From Runella sp. SP2 (GTDB lineage Bacteria > Bacteroidota > Bacteroidia > Cytophagales > Spirosomataceae): a DNA stretch of 64,000 bases. Below the pieces are notes generated by a model, which did not search any database, had not been told where the DNA came from, and saw only the letters and a program-made list of their open reading frames with translations. Location of the stretch: assembly GCF_003711225.1 (NCBI RefSeq), contig NZ_CP031030.1:7368531-7432530 (forward strand), in the 5' to 3' direction. Position 1 is the stretch's first letter; each line of letters opens with the position of its first letter. The position numbers and the translations under genes are program-made. This document shows, piece after piece, positions 1 through 7,785 of this stretch.

Positions 1-486
1 AGGACTGAGCGTCGGTGTTGGATTTTCCTGATAAAAACCCATGCGCTTGCCTGCTTGCCCATCAAGTCGCCACGTCAAAAAGTAGGCAGTAGTGTCTGAA
101 TAAAGATTGTATAGTTTGTGAGGTTGTGCGCTGTGGGGAAGATAGAGAAGCGAATCTTGCGTTCCGTCGTTGCCTTCCCCGTAAAACTCAAGATAATCGC
201 CCTCGTCCAATCGATTATCGCTTTCACCTTGAATAAAAATAGCCTGTTCTTGCCCCCTGAAAAACAACTGAATGCTGGTAGGGTTGAGGGTCGAAACGGG
301 AACGCCCGCTTGCCGAAGTTCATTGGTAGAAATACGATAAAGCCCTTTTTGCGCAACAGGAATTTTAAAATACGTTTGCTGAAAATTTATCCACTCGTTG
401 CCGTAGCGCTGGGCGTTGGTTGAGAAAGCAACAATAAAAAAGAGAAACGTAGCAATTTTCGCCTCTACCTCAAATCTAAGTTTCAT
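1..486 (-). CDS. PorU-like type IX secretion sortase, N-terminal part (runs off left edge)
   Basis: Reading the minus strand from ATG at 486 gives 162 open codons to the window edge, so the gene is 3'-truncated by the window. Residues 1-26 are a signal peptide (hydrophobic TFLFFIVAFS, then TNAQ). The mature part begins RYGNEWINFQQTYFKIPV and continues with GLYRIST, QLFFRGQEQ, YLEFYGEGNDG and YNLYSDTTAYFLTW. This resembles the N-terminal region of PorU/PorU2-type C25 (gingipain-fold) proteases in Cytophagales, which cleave the sorting domain from T9SS cargo at the cell surface. The catalytic His/Cys region lies outside the window, so the assignment rests on N-terminal similarity recalled from the family. 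It fits the T9SS cargo encoded at 27.7 kb. It is divergent from the thiolase gene across 164 bp. Confidence 0.72.
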   Translation of the reverse strand, partial: MKLRFEVEAKIATFLFFIVAFSTNAQRYGNEWINFQQTYFKIPVAQKGLYRISTNELRQAGVPVSTLNPTSIQLFFRGQEQAIFIQGESDNRLDEGDYLEFYGEGNDGTQDSLLYLPHSAQPHKLYNLYSDTTAYFLTWRLDGQAGKRMGFYQENPTPTLSP

Positions 487-650
487 GGGTTTTACTCGCT
501 GATATTGAAGATGCAAGTTAACGACTCAGCGAAGAAATGGCAAGTATTTAAAAATATGTTATGCTTGCAGAGTATTTTTTACAAAAAAAATGGTTGTTTT
601 GTGGTAAGGAATCTAAAACGTTAAACAATAAGACGAAACAACCTTAAAAC

Positions 651-1829
651 ATGAACGCATACATTGTAGCAGGATACCGCACCGCCGTGGGAAAAGCCCC
701 GAAAGGTGTTTTTCGTTTTACCCGCCCCGACGACCTTGGCGCAGAAGTAATCAAACACATGATGGCGCAGTTGCCGCAGCTTGACCCTGCTCGGGTGGAT
801 GACCTCATTGTAGGAAACGCCGTGCCCGAAGCCGAACAAGGAATGCAAATTGCGCGTTTTATTTCGCTGCTTGCTTTGCCTAAAAGCGTCCCTGGTTTTA
901 CGATTAACCGTTACTGCGGGTCGGGAGTAGAGGCGATTGCGATTGCAGCGGCTAAAATCAACGCGGGTATTGCGGATTGTATCGTGGCAGGAGGCGTAGA
1001 GTCGATGTCGATGGTGCCAACAACGGGTTGGAAAACAGCCCTTAACTACGAAATCGCCAAAGACCACGCTGATTATTACATTGGAATGGGGCTAACAGCC
1101 GAGCAAGTAGCTAACCAATTTAAAATTGGCCGTGAGGAGCAAGATGCGTTTTCGTTGGCATCGCATCAGAAAGCCTTAGCTGCGCAAGCTGCGGGTAAAT
1201 TTGACGGAGAAATTGTGCCTATTACGGTAAAAGAAACGTTTTTCGACGCCAACTCAGGAAAGAAGAAAACAAAAGAATACGTAGTAAACAAGGACGAAGG
1301 CCCACGCGCTGACACTACCCTCGAAGCTCTAGGGCGTTTGAAACCTGTATTTGCGGCAGGTGGAAGTGTGACAGCGGGGAACTCGTCACAAACTTCGGAC
1401 GGAGCGGCGTTTGTGGTGGTGATGTCTGAAAGAATGGTGAATGAGCTAAACCTCAAACCAATTGCGCGCATGATGTCGTACGCATCGGCTGGGGTGGAGC
1501 CGCGCATTATGGGTATCGGCCCCGTGGCGGCAATTCCGATTGCGCTTAAACAAGCGGGGCTTACCCTCAATGACATTGACCAAATTGAATTGAATGAAGC
1601 TTTTGCAGCTCAGTCGTTGGCAGTAATAAAAGAATTAGGAATTGACCCGACTAAACTTAACCCTAACGGAGGTGCTATTGCGCTTGGACACGCCCTTGGC
1701 TCAACGGGTGCGCGTTTGTCGGTGCAGCTTTTCAACGAAATGCGTCGTCGCGAGCAGAAATACGGCATGGTAACGGCCTGTGTTGGCGGTGGGCAAGGTG
1801 TCGCAGGAGTTTATGAGTTTTTGAACTAA
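651..1829 (+). CDS. acetyl-CoA acyltransferase (thiolase)
   Basis: This 392-residue protein is full length for a type II thiolase and begins MNAYIVAGYRTAVGKAPKG. The nucleophile is Cys89 in NRYCGSGVEAI. The C-terminal active-site blocks are GGAIALGHALGSTGAR (His) and TACVGGGQGVAG (second Cys). Thiolases cleave 3-ketoacyl-CoA with CoA in fatty-acid beta-oxidation, or run the reverse condensation of acetyl-CoA. The sequence alone does not separate the degradative (FadA-like) from the biosynthetic type, although Bacteroidota enzymes of this length are often annotated as acetyl-CoA C-acyltransferase. No 3-hydroxyacyl-CoA dehydrogenase or FadB partner is adjacent, so it stands alone here, followed by a low-complexity spacer. 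Confidence 0.93.
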   Translation: MNAYIVAGYRTAVGKAPKGVFRFTRPDDLGAEVIKHMMAQLPQLDPARVDDLIVGNAVPEAEQGMQIARFISLLALPKSVPGFTINRYCGSGVEAIAIAAAKINAGIADCIVAGGVESMSMVPTTGWKTALNYEIAKDHADYYIGMGLTAEQVANQFKIGREEQDAFSLASHQKALAAQAAGKFDGEIVPITVKETFFDANSGKKKTKEYVVNKDEGPRADTTLEALGRLKPVFAAGGSVTAGNSSQTSDGAAFVVVMSERMVNELNLKPIARMMSYASAGVEPRIMGIGPVAAIPIALKQAGLTLNDIDQIELNEAFAAQSLAVIKELGIDPTKLNPNGGAIALGHALGSTGARLSVQLFNEMRRREQKYGMVTACVGGGQGVAGVYEFLN

Positions 1830-1835
1830 TACTGT

Positions 1836-1980
1836 GCAAGTTTGCAAAGAGCAGTTTGCAAAAGGCAAGTTGGCAAGGAGCAAAAGGCAGAATACCAACT
1901 TTGCCTTTTGCTTTTTTGCAAACTTGCCCTTTATTTTTACCCTTTGCCTATTTGCTTTTTTGCCTCTTGCCTTTTTGCCC
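1836..1980. repeat. low-complexity TTGCC/GGCAA intergenic tract
   Basis: The spacer between the thiolase and ridA genes is built from short units such as GGCAAG and GCAAAAGGCA on the first half. TTGCCTTTTGC and TTGCCTCTTGCC units fill the second half, so the two halves are roughly complementary and could fold as a long imperfect hairpin. It may end transcription from both convergent genes. The same type of tract occurs inside a coding region at 40,610-40,665. Confidence 0.6.
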
Positions 1981-2364
1981 TTAATCTTTCACCGCAATTA
2001 CTGAAATCTCAACGTTGACATCCTTTGGTAGGCGCGAAACTTCCACTGTTTCACGGGCTGGGTAGTGTCCCGAGAAAAAGTGTCCATACACTTCATTTAC
2101 TTTTCCAAAATTATTCATGTCCTTCAAAAAAATGGACGTTTTGATGATGTTGTGGTAGTGCAGTCCTGCTTCTTTGAGGATTGCTCCAATGTTTAACATC
2201 ACCTGACGCGCTTCGTTTTCGATATTGCCCGTGACGAGGTCGCCGTTGTCAGGGTCAATGGGAATTTGTCCTGATACATACAACGTATCGCCAACCATCA
2301 CAGCTTGCGAATAAGGGCCAATGGGCGAGGGAGCCGCAGTGGTGAAAATGATTTTCTTCGACAT
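1981..2364 (-). CDS. ridA: RidA family reactive enamine/imine deaminase
   Basis: This 127-residue protein has the normal Rid (YjgF/YER057c/UK114) length. Signatures are GPYSQAV near the start, LYVSGQIP, and PARETVEVSRLPKDV, which carries the Arg that binds the substrate carboxylate in RidA. RidA hydrolyses 2-aminoacrylate and related enamines released by PLP enzymes, protecting PLP-dependent enzymes from damage in the cytosol. The gene lies 96 bp downstream of pdxJ on the same strand. The link between PLP synthesis and clearing a PLP-enzyme by-product makes co-expression sensible, though it is not proven. Confidence 0.93.
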   Translation of the reverse strand: MSKKIIFTTAAPSPIGPYSQAVMVGDTLYVSGQIPIDPDNGDLVTGNIENEARQVMLNIGAILKEAGLHYHNIIKTSIFLKDMNNFGKVNEVYGHFFSGHYPARETVEVSRLPKDVNVEISVIAVKD

Positions 2365-2460
2365 AACTATAAAATTATAAGGTTAATTTGGTCACTTCGC
2401 CTCCGAATTATCATTCTTAGGCTGGCTGGTACTATTGACTGTGGACAGTCAACTGTGGAC

Positions 2461-3177
2461 TTACTCCAATTCGCGTAAATACATCTGGATGGTGTTTTCT
2501 AGGCCGTAGTAGAGCGCGTCGCAGATGAGCGCGTGGCCGATAGATACTTCGTCTAAGTGCGGTATTTGTTGTTTCAAAAATCGCAGGTTATCGAGGCTCA
2601 AATCGTGTCCCGCATTCAACCCCAAACCTACTTCTTTGGCAACGTTCGCCGCTCGTATATAGGATTCCACGGCTGCCTCACGGTTGTCAAAATACTCAGC
2701 GGCGTAGGGTTCGGTATAAAGCTCTACTCGGTCGGCGCCGCAAATTTTGGCACCTTCAACCATGGCTTCGATGGGGTCAACGAACACCGAAACCCGAATC
2801 CCTGCCGATTTGAAGGTCTGTACCAAATCCGTCAGGCGATCGCGGTGCGAAATCGTGTCCCAGCCTGCGTTTGAGGTAATCGCCCCCAAAGCATCAGGAA
2901 CGAGCGTTACTTGAGCGGGCTGCGTTTTCAAGACCAACTCAACAAATTTCTTTTCGGTAGGATTTCCCTCAATGTTAAACTCAGTGGTGACGACTTCCTT
3001 GAGTTCAAGAACGTCTTGGTAACGAATATGACGCTCGTCGGGACGGGGATGAACCGTGATGCCCTGCGCTCCAAATCGCTCGCAATCAAGCGCAGTTCTC
3101 ACGACATTTGGATTATCGCCGCCCCGCGAGTTGCGGAGGGTAGCAATTTTGTTGATGTTTACACTAAGACGAGTCAT
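2461..3177 (-). CDS. pdxJ: pyridoxine 5'-phosphate synthase PdxJ
   Basis: The 238-residue TIM-barrel protein begins [20 protein letters not shown], the usual PdxJ start. It contains [21 protein letters not shown], the phosphate-side [31 protein letters not shown] and [12 protein letters not shown]. PdxJ condenses 3-amino-1-hydroxyacetone phosphate with deoxyxylulose 5-phosphate to form pyridoxine 5'-phosphate, the last ring-forming step of the DXP-dependent vitamin B6 pathway. The [12 protein letters not shown] stretch differs from the PEKREELTTEGG found in proteobacterial enzymes; I believe this is the Bacteroidota form. It is transcribed toward ridA and is divergent from the esterase gene at 3324. 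Confidence 0.96.
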   Translation of the reverse strand: MTRLSVNINKIATLRNSRGGDNPNVVRTALDCERFGAQGITVHPRPDERHIRYQDVLELKEVVTTEFNIEGNPTEKKFVELVLKTQPAQVTLVPDALGAITSNAGWDTISHRDRLTDLVQTFKSAGIRVSVFVDPIEAMVEGAKICGADRVELYTEPYAAEYFDNREAAVESYIRAANVAKEVGLGLNAGHDLSLDNLRFLKQQIPHLDEVSIGHALICDALYYGLENTIQMYLRELE

Positions 3178-3258
3178 AAGCGGTAGTTAATTAATGGTCG
3201 AATAGACACACCCAAAGGTATTCGGAAAACGACTTTTTGACAATTTTTAGTTCAGAAA

Positions 3259-3288
3259 CTTGATATTCTGAGTTTTTATCTATATTTC
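3259..3288 (+). promoter_or_regulatory. weak candidate promoter of esterase gene
   Basis: CTTG at 3259-3262 and TATATTTC at 3281-3288 sit 18 nt apart and 35 nt before the ATG at 3324. They resemble the Bacteroidota sigma-ABfr consensus (TTTG / TAnnTTTG) with one mismatch in each box. Confidence 0.35.
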
Positions 3289-3323
3289 GTCAAAATATTT
3301 ATTCATCAAACACTTTATCAACC

Positions 3324-4034
3324 TTGAAAGAAACCTATCACAAATGGTATTCCCCCACCTTGGGGCGCGACATTGAGATGCAGGTATTTGGGCATTGGGG
3401 GTATCCTATTTTGCTCTTTCCGACGTCGATGGGGCGTTATCACCAAAACAAAGATTTTGGACTGATTGAATCGGCGCGATGGTTGGTTGAATCAGGCAAA
3501 GTAAAGCTCTATTCGGTTGATAGCATCGACCGAGACAGTTGGTACGCCAAACACCTTCATCCTTCGGTACGCGTACACAATCACAGTATTTACGATAGCT
3601 TTTTGACCAACGAACTCGTGCCTACGATTCGCCACGAATGTAACGTTGACAAAATTGGGGTAGCAGGTTGTAGTTTTGGCGGGTACCACGCCCTCAATTT
3701 CGCCCTGAAACATCCCGAAAAAGTAGCGTATTTATTCAGCATGAGCGGAGCATTTGACATCCGTAGCTTTTTGGAGGGCTACAGCGACGAAACGGTCTAT
3801 TACAACAATCCTGTCGATTTTATGCTCAACGAGGAAGGCTGGAAATACAACCACATGAAAATCGTGCTAGGGACGTCCGAATGGGATATTTGCCTCAACG
3901 ATAACGTGCGGATGTCGCAAATCCTGAATTCAAAAGGCATTAATCATTGGCTTGACATTCGTGGATGGGAGAGCCACGATTGGCCACTTTGGAACAAAAT
4001 GTTTCCGCATTATCTCTCATTAATGGGTTTATAA
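3324..4034 (+). CDS. esterase-D family alpha/beta hydrolase
   Basis: This 236-residue cytoplasmic protein lacks a signal peptide. The nucleophile elbow is GCSFGG with Ser117. A probable acid lies in EWDICLND and the catalytic His in WESHDWPLW near the C-terminus, giving the order of a pfam00756 (esterase D / mycolyltransferase-like) fold. The substrate is unknown. It is followed on the same strand by an ATP-grasp enzyme and a GCS2-type ligase, and the three may act on one small amide- or ester-linked metabolite. A palindromic repeat lies between it and the next gene. Confidence 0.82.
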   Translation: MKETYHKWYSPTLGRDIEMQVFGHWGYPILLFPTSMGRYHQNKDFGLIESARWLVESGKVKLYSVDSIDRDSWYAKHLHPSVRVHNHSIYDSFLTNELVPTIRHECNVDKIGVAGCSFGGYHALNFALKHPEKVAYLFSMSGAFDIRSFLEGYSDETVYYNNPVDFMLNEEGWKYNHMKIVLGTSEWDICLNDNVRMSQILNSKGINHWLDIRGWESHDWPLWNKMFPHYLSLMGL

Positions 4035-4103
4035 AAAAGCCCCCCTACCCCCGATGGGGGCTTAAAAAAATAACTAGACTCCCCCATTGGGGGTGGGGGG
4101 CTC
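4034..4103. repeat. palindromic intergenic element (C/G-tract REP-like), copy 1
   Basis: Two arms, AAGCCCCCCTACCCCCGATG and the inverse of a CCCCCATTGGGGGTGGGGGG run, are separated by an A/T-rich spacer (AAAAAATAACTAGA). Each arm is itself a small palindrome (CCCCCGATGGGGG; CCCCCATTGGGGG). A related element occurs at 10,911-10,977, so this is a dispersed repeat. Its position after the esterase gene suggests it also acts as a terminator or processing stem-loop. Confidence 0.75.
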
Positions 4104-4110
4104 AAACATC

Positions 4111-5178
4111 ATGAAAAAAATAGGAATCTTACACGGAATGGAAAATACGTTTCCGCAGGCATTTGTGGAGCGTGTCAATCAATTGGACGGAAAAAATATT
4201 GTAGCTGAACCCGTACTCATCGACCGCGTAGTACAAGGTGAAGCCACGGATTATGCCGTCATCATCGACCGTATTTCGCAAGATGTACCGTTTTATCGGG
4301 CTTTTTTGAAAAATGCCGCTTTGTGCGGAACGGCCGTTATCAATAACCCTTTTTGGTGGAGTGCTGATGAGAAGTTTTTTAACAACGCCTTGGCCGTAAA
4401 ATTGGGTGTTCCTGTGCCAAACACGGTGTTAATGCCTTCCAAAGAACGCCCTGACGACACGACAGAAATGTCGTTCCGTAACTTAAAAATGCCGATGGCT
4501 TGGGGAGAAATGTTTGACTATGTAGGTTTCCCCGCGTACATGAAGCCACACGCAGGTGGTGGTTGGAAGAGCGTTTATAAAATCAATGACATGGACGACC
4601 TTTGGCACAAACACGCCGAAACCGAGCAGTTGGTGATGCTTCTCCAAAGCGAAGTGACGTTTGAAGATTATTACCGTTGCTACTGCCTAGGTGGTAAATA
4701 CGTTCACATCATGCCTTACGAACCACGCAATCCGCACCATCTGCGGTACGCGACGCAGCCAAAAACAACGGGCGAGGCACACAAAAAATTGATTGCAACC
4801 ATTACCGATTACGTACTTCGTTTGAACAAAGCCTTAGGCTACGATTTTAACACGGTAGAATTTGCGGTACACAACGGCATTCCGTACGCGATTGACTTCT
4901 GTAACCCTGCTCCTGACGCTGATATCCATTCGGTAGGACAAGAAAACTTTGATTGGATTGTCGATAACGCCGCTAAAATGGCGATTGAAAAAGCCCAAGC
5001 CCACAAAGACGGCCAAACCAATTTGACATGGGGCTCGTTTGTGCGCACTTCGGCGATGAACTTGCCGATTAGCCATTTGGCCAAAGGCGACGTAGAAGCC
5101 ACCGAAGAAAAGCCTAAAAAAGCAGCACCTAAAGCGAAAGCCGAAGCTCCTGCAAAAAAAGCGCCGAAAAAGAAATAA
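4111..5178 (+). CDS. ATP-grasp domain protein with Lys/Ala-rich tail
   Basis: I place the start at ATG 4111 (MKKIGILHGMENTFPQAFV), because an upstream in-frame ATG at 4087 lies inside the palindromic repeat. The 355 residues contain the ATP-grasp features PAYMKPHAGGGWKSVYKI (nucleotide-binding Lys and Gly loop), EVTFEDYYRCYCLGGKYVHI, and the metal-binding EFAVHNGIPYAIDFCNPAPD. The fold belongs to the glutathione-synthetase/RimK-like carboxylate-amine ligases. The last ~27 residues are a histone-H1-like tail (EEKPKKAAPKAKAEAP, then AKKAPKKK), which is odd for a small metabolic ligase. It lies 88 bp before the GCS2 ligase gene; the two are likely co-expressed and may ligate amino acids in succession. 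The substrate is unknown. Confidence 0.82.
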   Translation: MKKIGILHGMENTFPQAFVERVNQLDGKNIVAEPVLIDRVVQGEATDYAVIIDRISQDVPFYRAFLKNAALCGTAVINNPFWWSADEKFFNNALAVKLGVPVPNTVLMPSKERPDDTTEMSFRNLKMPMAWGEMFDYVGFPAYMKPHAGGGWKSVYKINDMDDLWHKHAETEQLVMLLQSEVTFEDYYRCYCLGGKYVHIMPYEPRNPHHLRYATQPKTTGEAHKKLIATITDYVLRLNKALGYDFNTVEFAVHNGIPYAIDFCNPAPDADIHSVGQENFDWIVDNAAKMAIEKAQAHKDGQTNLTWGSFVRTSAMNLPISHLAKGDVEATEEKPKKAAPKAKAEAPAKKAPKKK

Positions 5179-5266
5179 GTAAAAGATAGTCCGTAAGCGA
5201 CGCCGTCATTTCGGCAGTTGCTTGCGGACTAGCCTAAACTGCAACCTGTAAACTATTCCAATACCT

Positions 5267-6364
5267 ATGCACAAGTTTACTATCGGCATTGAAGAAGAAT
5301 TTCAAACAATAGACCCCGAAACCCGTGCCCTTCGCTCGCACATGTCAAAGATTGTTGAGGATGGAAAAATCATTCTCAAAGAACGTGTGACGGCCGAAAT
5401 GCACCAGTCGGTGGTGGAGGTAGGAACCAATATTTGTACCAATATTCAGGAAGCGCGCCAAGAAGTTACGTACCTGCGCAAGATGATTATTGACCTTGCA
5501 AAACAGCAAAACTTACGGATTGCTGCCGCAGGAACGCACCCGTTTTCGGATTGGCAAGACGAATTAATTACGCCCAACGAACGCTACGACAAGCTCATCG
5601 AAGAAATGCGCGACGTGGCTCGGGGAAATTTGATTTTTGGTTTGCACGTTCACATCGGGATTCCTGACCGCGATACAGGGGTGAAGTTGCTCAACTCGCT
5701 GACGTATTTTTTACCGCACATCTATGCCCTTTCGACCAATTCGCCTTTTTGGTGTGGGCGCAACACAGGCTTTAAATCGTATCGGTCGAAGGTGTTTGAT
5801 AAGTTTCCACGAACGGGCATTCCTGAATACTTCGAAACGGCGCACGATTACGACGACTACGTCAATTTGCTCATCAAAACGGGCTGTATCGACAACGGTA
5901 AGAAGATTTGGTGGGATATGCGTTTGCACCCGTTCTACAATACCATCGAATACCGCGTGTGTGACATTCCGATGCGTGCCGACGAGACCATTTGTTTGGC
6001 GGCATTAATGCAGGCATTGGTAGTGAAGATTTACAAATTGATGAGCAAAAACCTCAATTTTCAACACTACCGTAAAATCCTCATTAATGAAAATAAGTGG
6101 CGCGCCGCTCGGTATGGTATTCACGGAAAACTGATTGATTTTGGGCGCAAAGAAGAAGTGCCTTATTTCAAATTGGCGGAAGAACTCCTTGAGTTTGTCG
6201 ATGATGTCTTGGATGAACTAGGAAGCCGTAAAGAAGTAGAGTACATCCACAAAATCTTAGAAATGGGCACAGGTGCCGACCGACAGTTAGCCGTCTGGGA
6301 AGCCACCCACGATTTGAGTCGCGTGGTCGATTACATTGTCGAAGAGACATCTTATGGATTGTGA
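5267..6364 (+). CDS. carboxylate-amine ligase, GCS2 (YbdK-like) family
   Basis: The 365-residue protein begins MHKFTIGIEEEFQTIDPETR, the IGIEEEF motif that opens glutamate-cysteine ligase type 2 enzymes. Other blocks are FGLHVHIGIPD, NSPFWCGRNTGFKSYR and IEYRVCDIPM. The family forms gamma-glutamyl or related amide bonds with ATP. YbdK of E. coli has weak glutamate-cysteine ligase activity, but the true substrate of these stand-alone homologues is often unknown. A GCS2 enzyme next to an ATP-grasp enzyme looks like the gamma-glutamylcysteine/glutathione synthetase pair, so a glutathione-like thiol or another short peptide is a reasonable inference. A strong hairpin follows the gene. Confidence 0.88.
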   Translation: MHKFTIGIEEEFQTIDPETRALRSHMSKIVEDGKIILKERVTAEMHQSVVEVGTNICTNIQEARQEVTYLRKMIIDLAKQQNLRIAAAGTHPFSDWQDELITPNERYDKLIEEMRDVARGNLIFGLHVHIGIPDRDTGVKLLNSLTYFLPHIYALSTNSPFWCGRNTGFKSYRSKVFDKFPRTGIPEYFETAHDYDDYVNLLIKTGCIDNGKKIWWDMRLHPFYNTIEYRVCDIPMRADETICLAALMQALVVKIYKLMSKNLNFQHYRKILINENKWRAARYGIHGKLIDFGRKEEVPYFKLAEELLEFVDDVLDELGSRKEVEYIHKILEMGTGADRQLAVWEATHDLSRVVDYIVEETSYGL

Positions 6365-6377
6365 AAAAGTGTCAAAC

Positions 6378-6414
6378 AAGTTGAAGAATTACATTTTTTG
6401 TAGTTCTTCAACTT
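6378..6414 (+). terminator. hairpin terminator after GCS2 ligase gene
   Basis: AAGTTGAAGAATTACA at 6378-6393 pairs with TGTAGTTCTTCAACTT at 6399-6414 over 16 bp with one G-T wobble and a 5-nt loop. AATTATTT follows. It sits 13 bp after the stop codon. Confidence 0.7.
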
Positions 6415-6511
6415 AATTATTTCCCTGCCTAACTAAAAAAACTCAACAAAAAGGAGCGAATTTGCTCGTATGTATCGTTAACAATAGACGGTACAACAAT
6501 TCATCCATTTC

Positions 6512-7318
6512 ATGAAAAAAACGATTCTTTTCTTCTCTTTGCTCTTTGCTCTTTCCTGCAAAAAAAATGATGTTCCCACACCCGTTACAACTCCTGTTTG
6601 CAATATCAGCAGTGAAACTGGTAGAGACAATGCCTACCGACTCGACTACGTATATGCTCCCAATGGCGTGCCTGAAGGTGTCAATATTTCGGTAAAAGAC
6701 AATGCAACTGGGCAATTAAAAGCTACTGGCAAAGCCGTATATACTTACGCAGACAACCGATTGGTAAAAGTAGTGGACGGAGACGTAGAAGAGACTATCG
6801 AATACAACGCCAATGGCTCCATTGCTCGATTAACTGTGGTAAAAACCCCCGAGGCGAATTACGTCAATTACGTACTGAACTTCACCACCGATGCCAATCA
6901 GCGCATTACGAAAGTCACTGACTCAAAGGGTATGGAAGCAACCATTACGCGTGACGCACAAGGCAATATTCTGGAAACCATCACCAAAGATACCCGTACC
7001 AATCAGGAAGTTTTTCGGGTTGTACTAATGGGTTATGATAACAAAAAGTCGATGTTTGATGCTTTTAAGGGCTGGCAATTTAGCGTATTAGGCTACTATG
7101 CCGATTATATCAAATTTCCACTTTTTACCACAAAAGCGGGAGGAAATGCCACCAAACGTACTGAATACGAATCAGGCAAGGCTGTGAGAGAAACGACTTA
7201 CACATTTACTTATACCACCGATGGGTTTCCGTTGACGGAACAAACCCTTACACGGTTTTTGGATGGTTCGGGGATTTCAACCTACAGCAAAACATTTACC
7301 TATACCGATTGTAAATAA
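6512..7318 (+). CDS. hypothetical lipoprotein with YD/RHS-like repeats
   Basis: A 268-residue protein starts MKKTILFFSLLFALSC, a signal peptide with Cys16 as the likely lipid-modified residue (lipobox FALSC followed by KKND). The rest is beta-rich, with recurring blocks such as AVYTYADNRLVKVVDG, IEYNANGSIARLTV, ITRDAQGNILETI and YTFTYTTDGFPLTEQ. These resemble the Y-x-Y-D-x-x-G-N pattern of RHS/YD repeats in small Bacteroidota lipoproteins. KK after the Cys fits outer-membrane sorting in this phylum but does not prove it. I cannot assign a function. It is convergent with the HIT gene, and the two share one terminator. Confidence 0.7.
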   Translation: MKKTILFFSLLFALSCKKNDVPTPVTTPVCNISSETGRDNAYRLDYVYAPNGVPEGVNISVKDNATGQLKATGKAVYTYADNRLVKVVDGDVEETIEYNANGSIARLTVVKTPEANYVNYVLNFTTDANQRITKVTDSKGMEATITRDAQGNILETITKDTRTNQEVFRVVLMGYDNKKSMFDAFKGWQFSVLGYYADYIKFPLFTTKAGGNATKRTEYESGKAVRETTYTFTYTTDGFPLTEQTLTRFLDGSGISTYSKTFTYTDCK

Positions 7319-7324
7319 GTCAAA

Positions 7325-7352
7325 AAAGGAACTGCCCTAGAGCAGTTCCTTT
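7325..7352. terminator. bidirectional terminator overlapping the HIT gene 3' end
   Basis: AAAGGAACTGC (7325-7335) pairs with GCAGTTCCTTT (7342-7352) around a 6-nt loop. Upstream A-runs supply a U-tract in the minus direction. The right arm and loop lie within the last codons of the HIT gene (KELL-stop), so the terminator is partly coding. Confidence 0.75.
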
Positions 7353-7729
7353 CTGATCTTCGTGGCAATTTCTGCCAGTTCTTCTTGGCTCATTTTGAGC
7401 TTGTTATTAAAGTTCATGTCTGCCATGCTGTTGAGCGGGATAAGGTGTACGTGGGCGTGAGGGACTTCAAGCCCTACCACCGCAACACCAATTCGCTTGC
7501 ACGGAACCGCTTTTTCTACGGCGGCCGCCACTGCTTTTGAAAACTGCATCAATCCCGTGTAAAGGGCATTGTCTAAATCAAAAATATAATCGACTTCTTG
7601 TTTTGGAATGACGAGGGTATGTCCAGGTGCGCAAGGGAAAACGTCAAGAAAGGCTAAAAAATCGTCAGTTTCAGCGATTTTGTGGCACGGAATTTCTCCA
7701 TTAACGATACGAGTGAAAATAGAAGGCAT
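7337..7729 (-). CDS. HIT family nucleotide-binding protein
   Basis: The start is taken at ATG 7729 (MPSIFTRIVNGEIPCHKI), the conserved HIT beginning; an in-frame ATG at 7792 would add 21 unrelated residues. The 130-residue protein has the histidine triad as HAHVHLIP. Other blocks are FLDVFPCAPGHTLVIPK and a C-terminal helix ending IRKELL. HIT (Hint-type) proteins hydrolyse nucleoside phosphoramidates or related nucleotide conjugates in the cytosol. The last four codons double as an arm of a terminator. The DUF6089-like gene lies 56 bp upstream on the same strand. Confidence 0.92.
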   Translation of the reverse strand: MPSIFTRIVNGEIPCHKIAETDDFLAFLDVFPCAPGHTLVIPKQEVDYIFDLDNALYTGLMQFSKAVAAAVEKAVPCKRIGVAVVGLEVPHAHVHLIPLNSMADMNFNNKLKMSQEELAEIATKIRKELL

Positions 7730-7785
7730 AACGGTAATTGTTAAATTTGGGGAGCAATATACAAACAAAAATAGCTCCTTTGTGG

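Noticed and set aside
75..423. Short frames on both strands at the left edge
   Set aside because: They overlap the convincing PorU-like minus-strand frame, which has a signal peptide and family motifs in a different phase.
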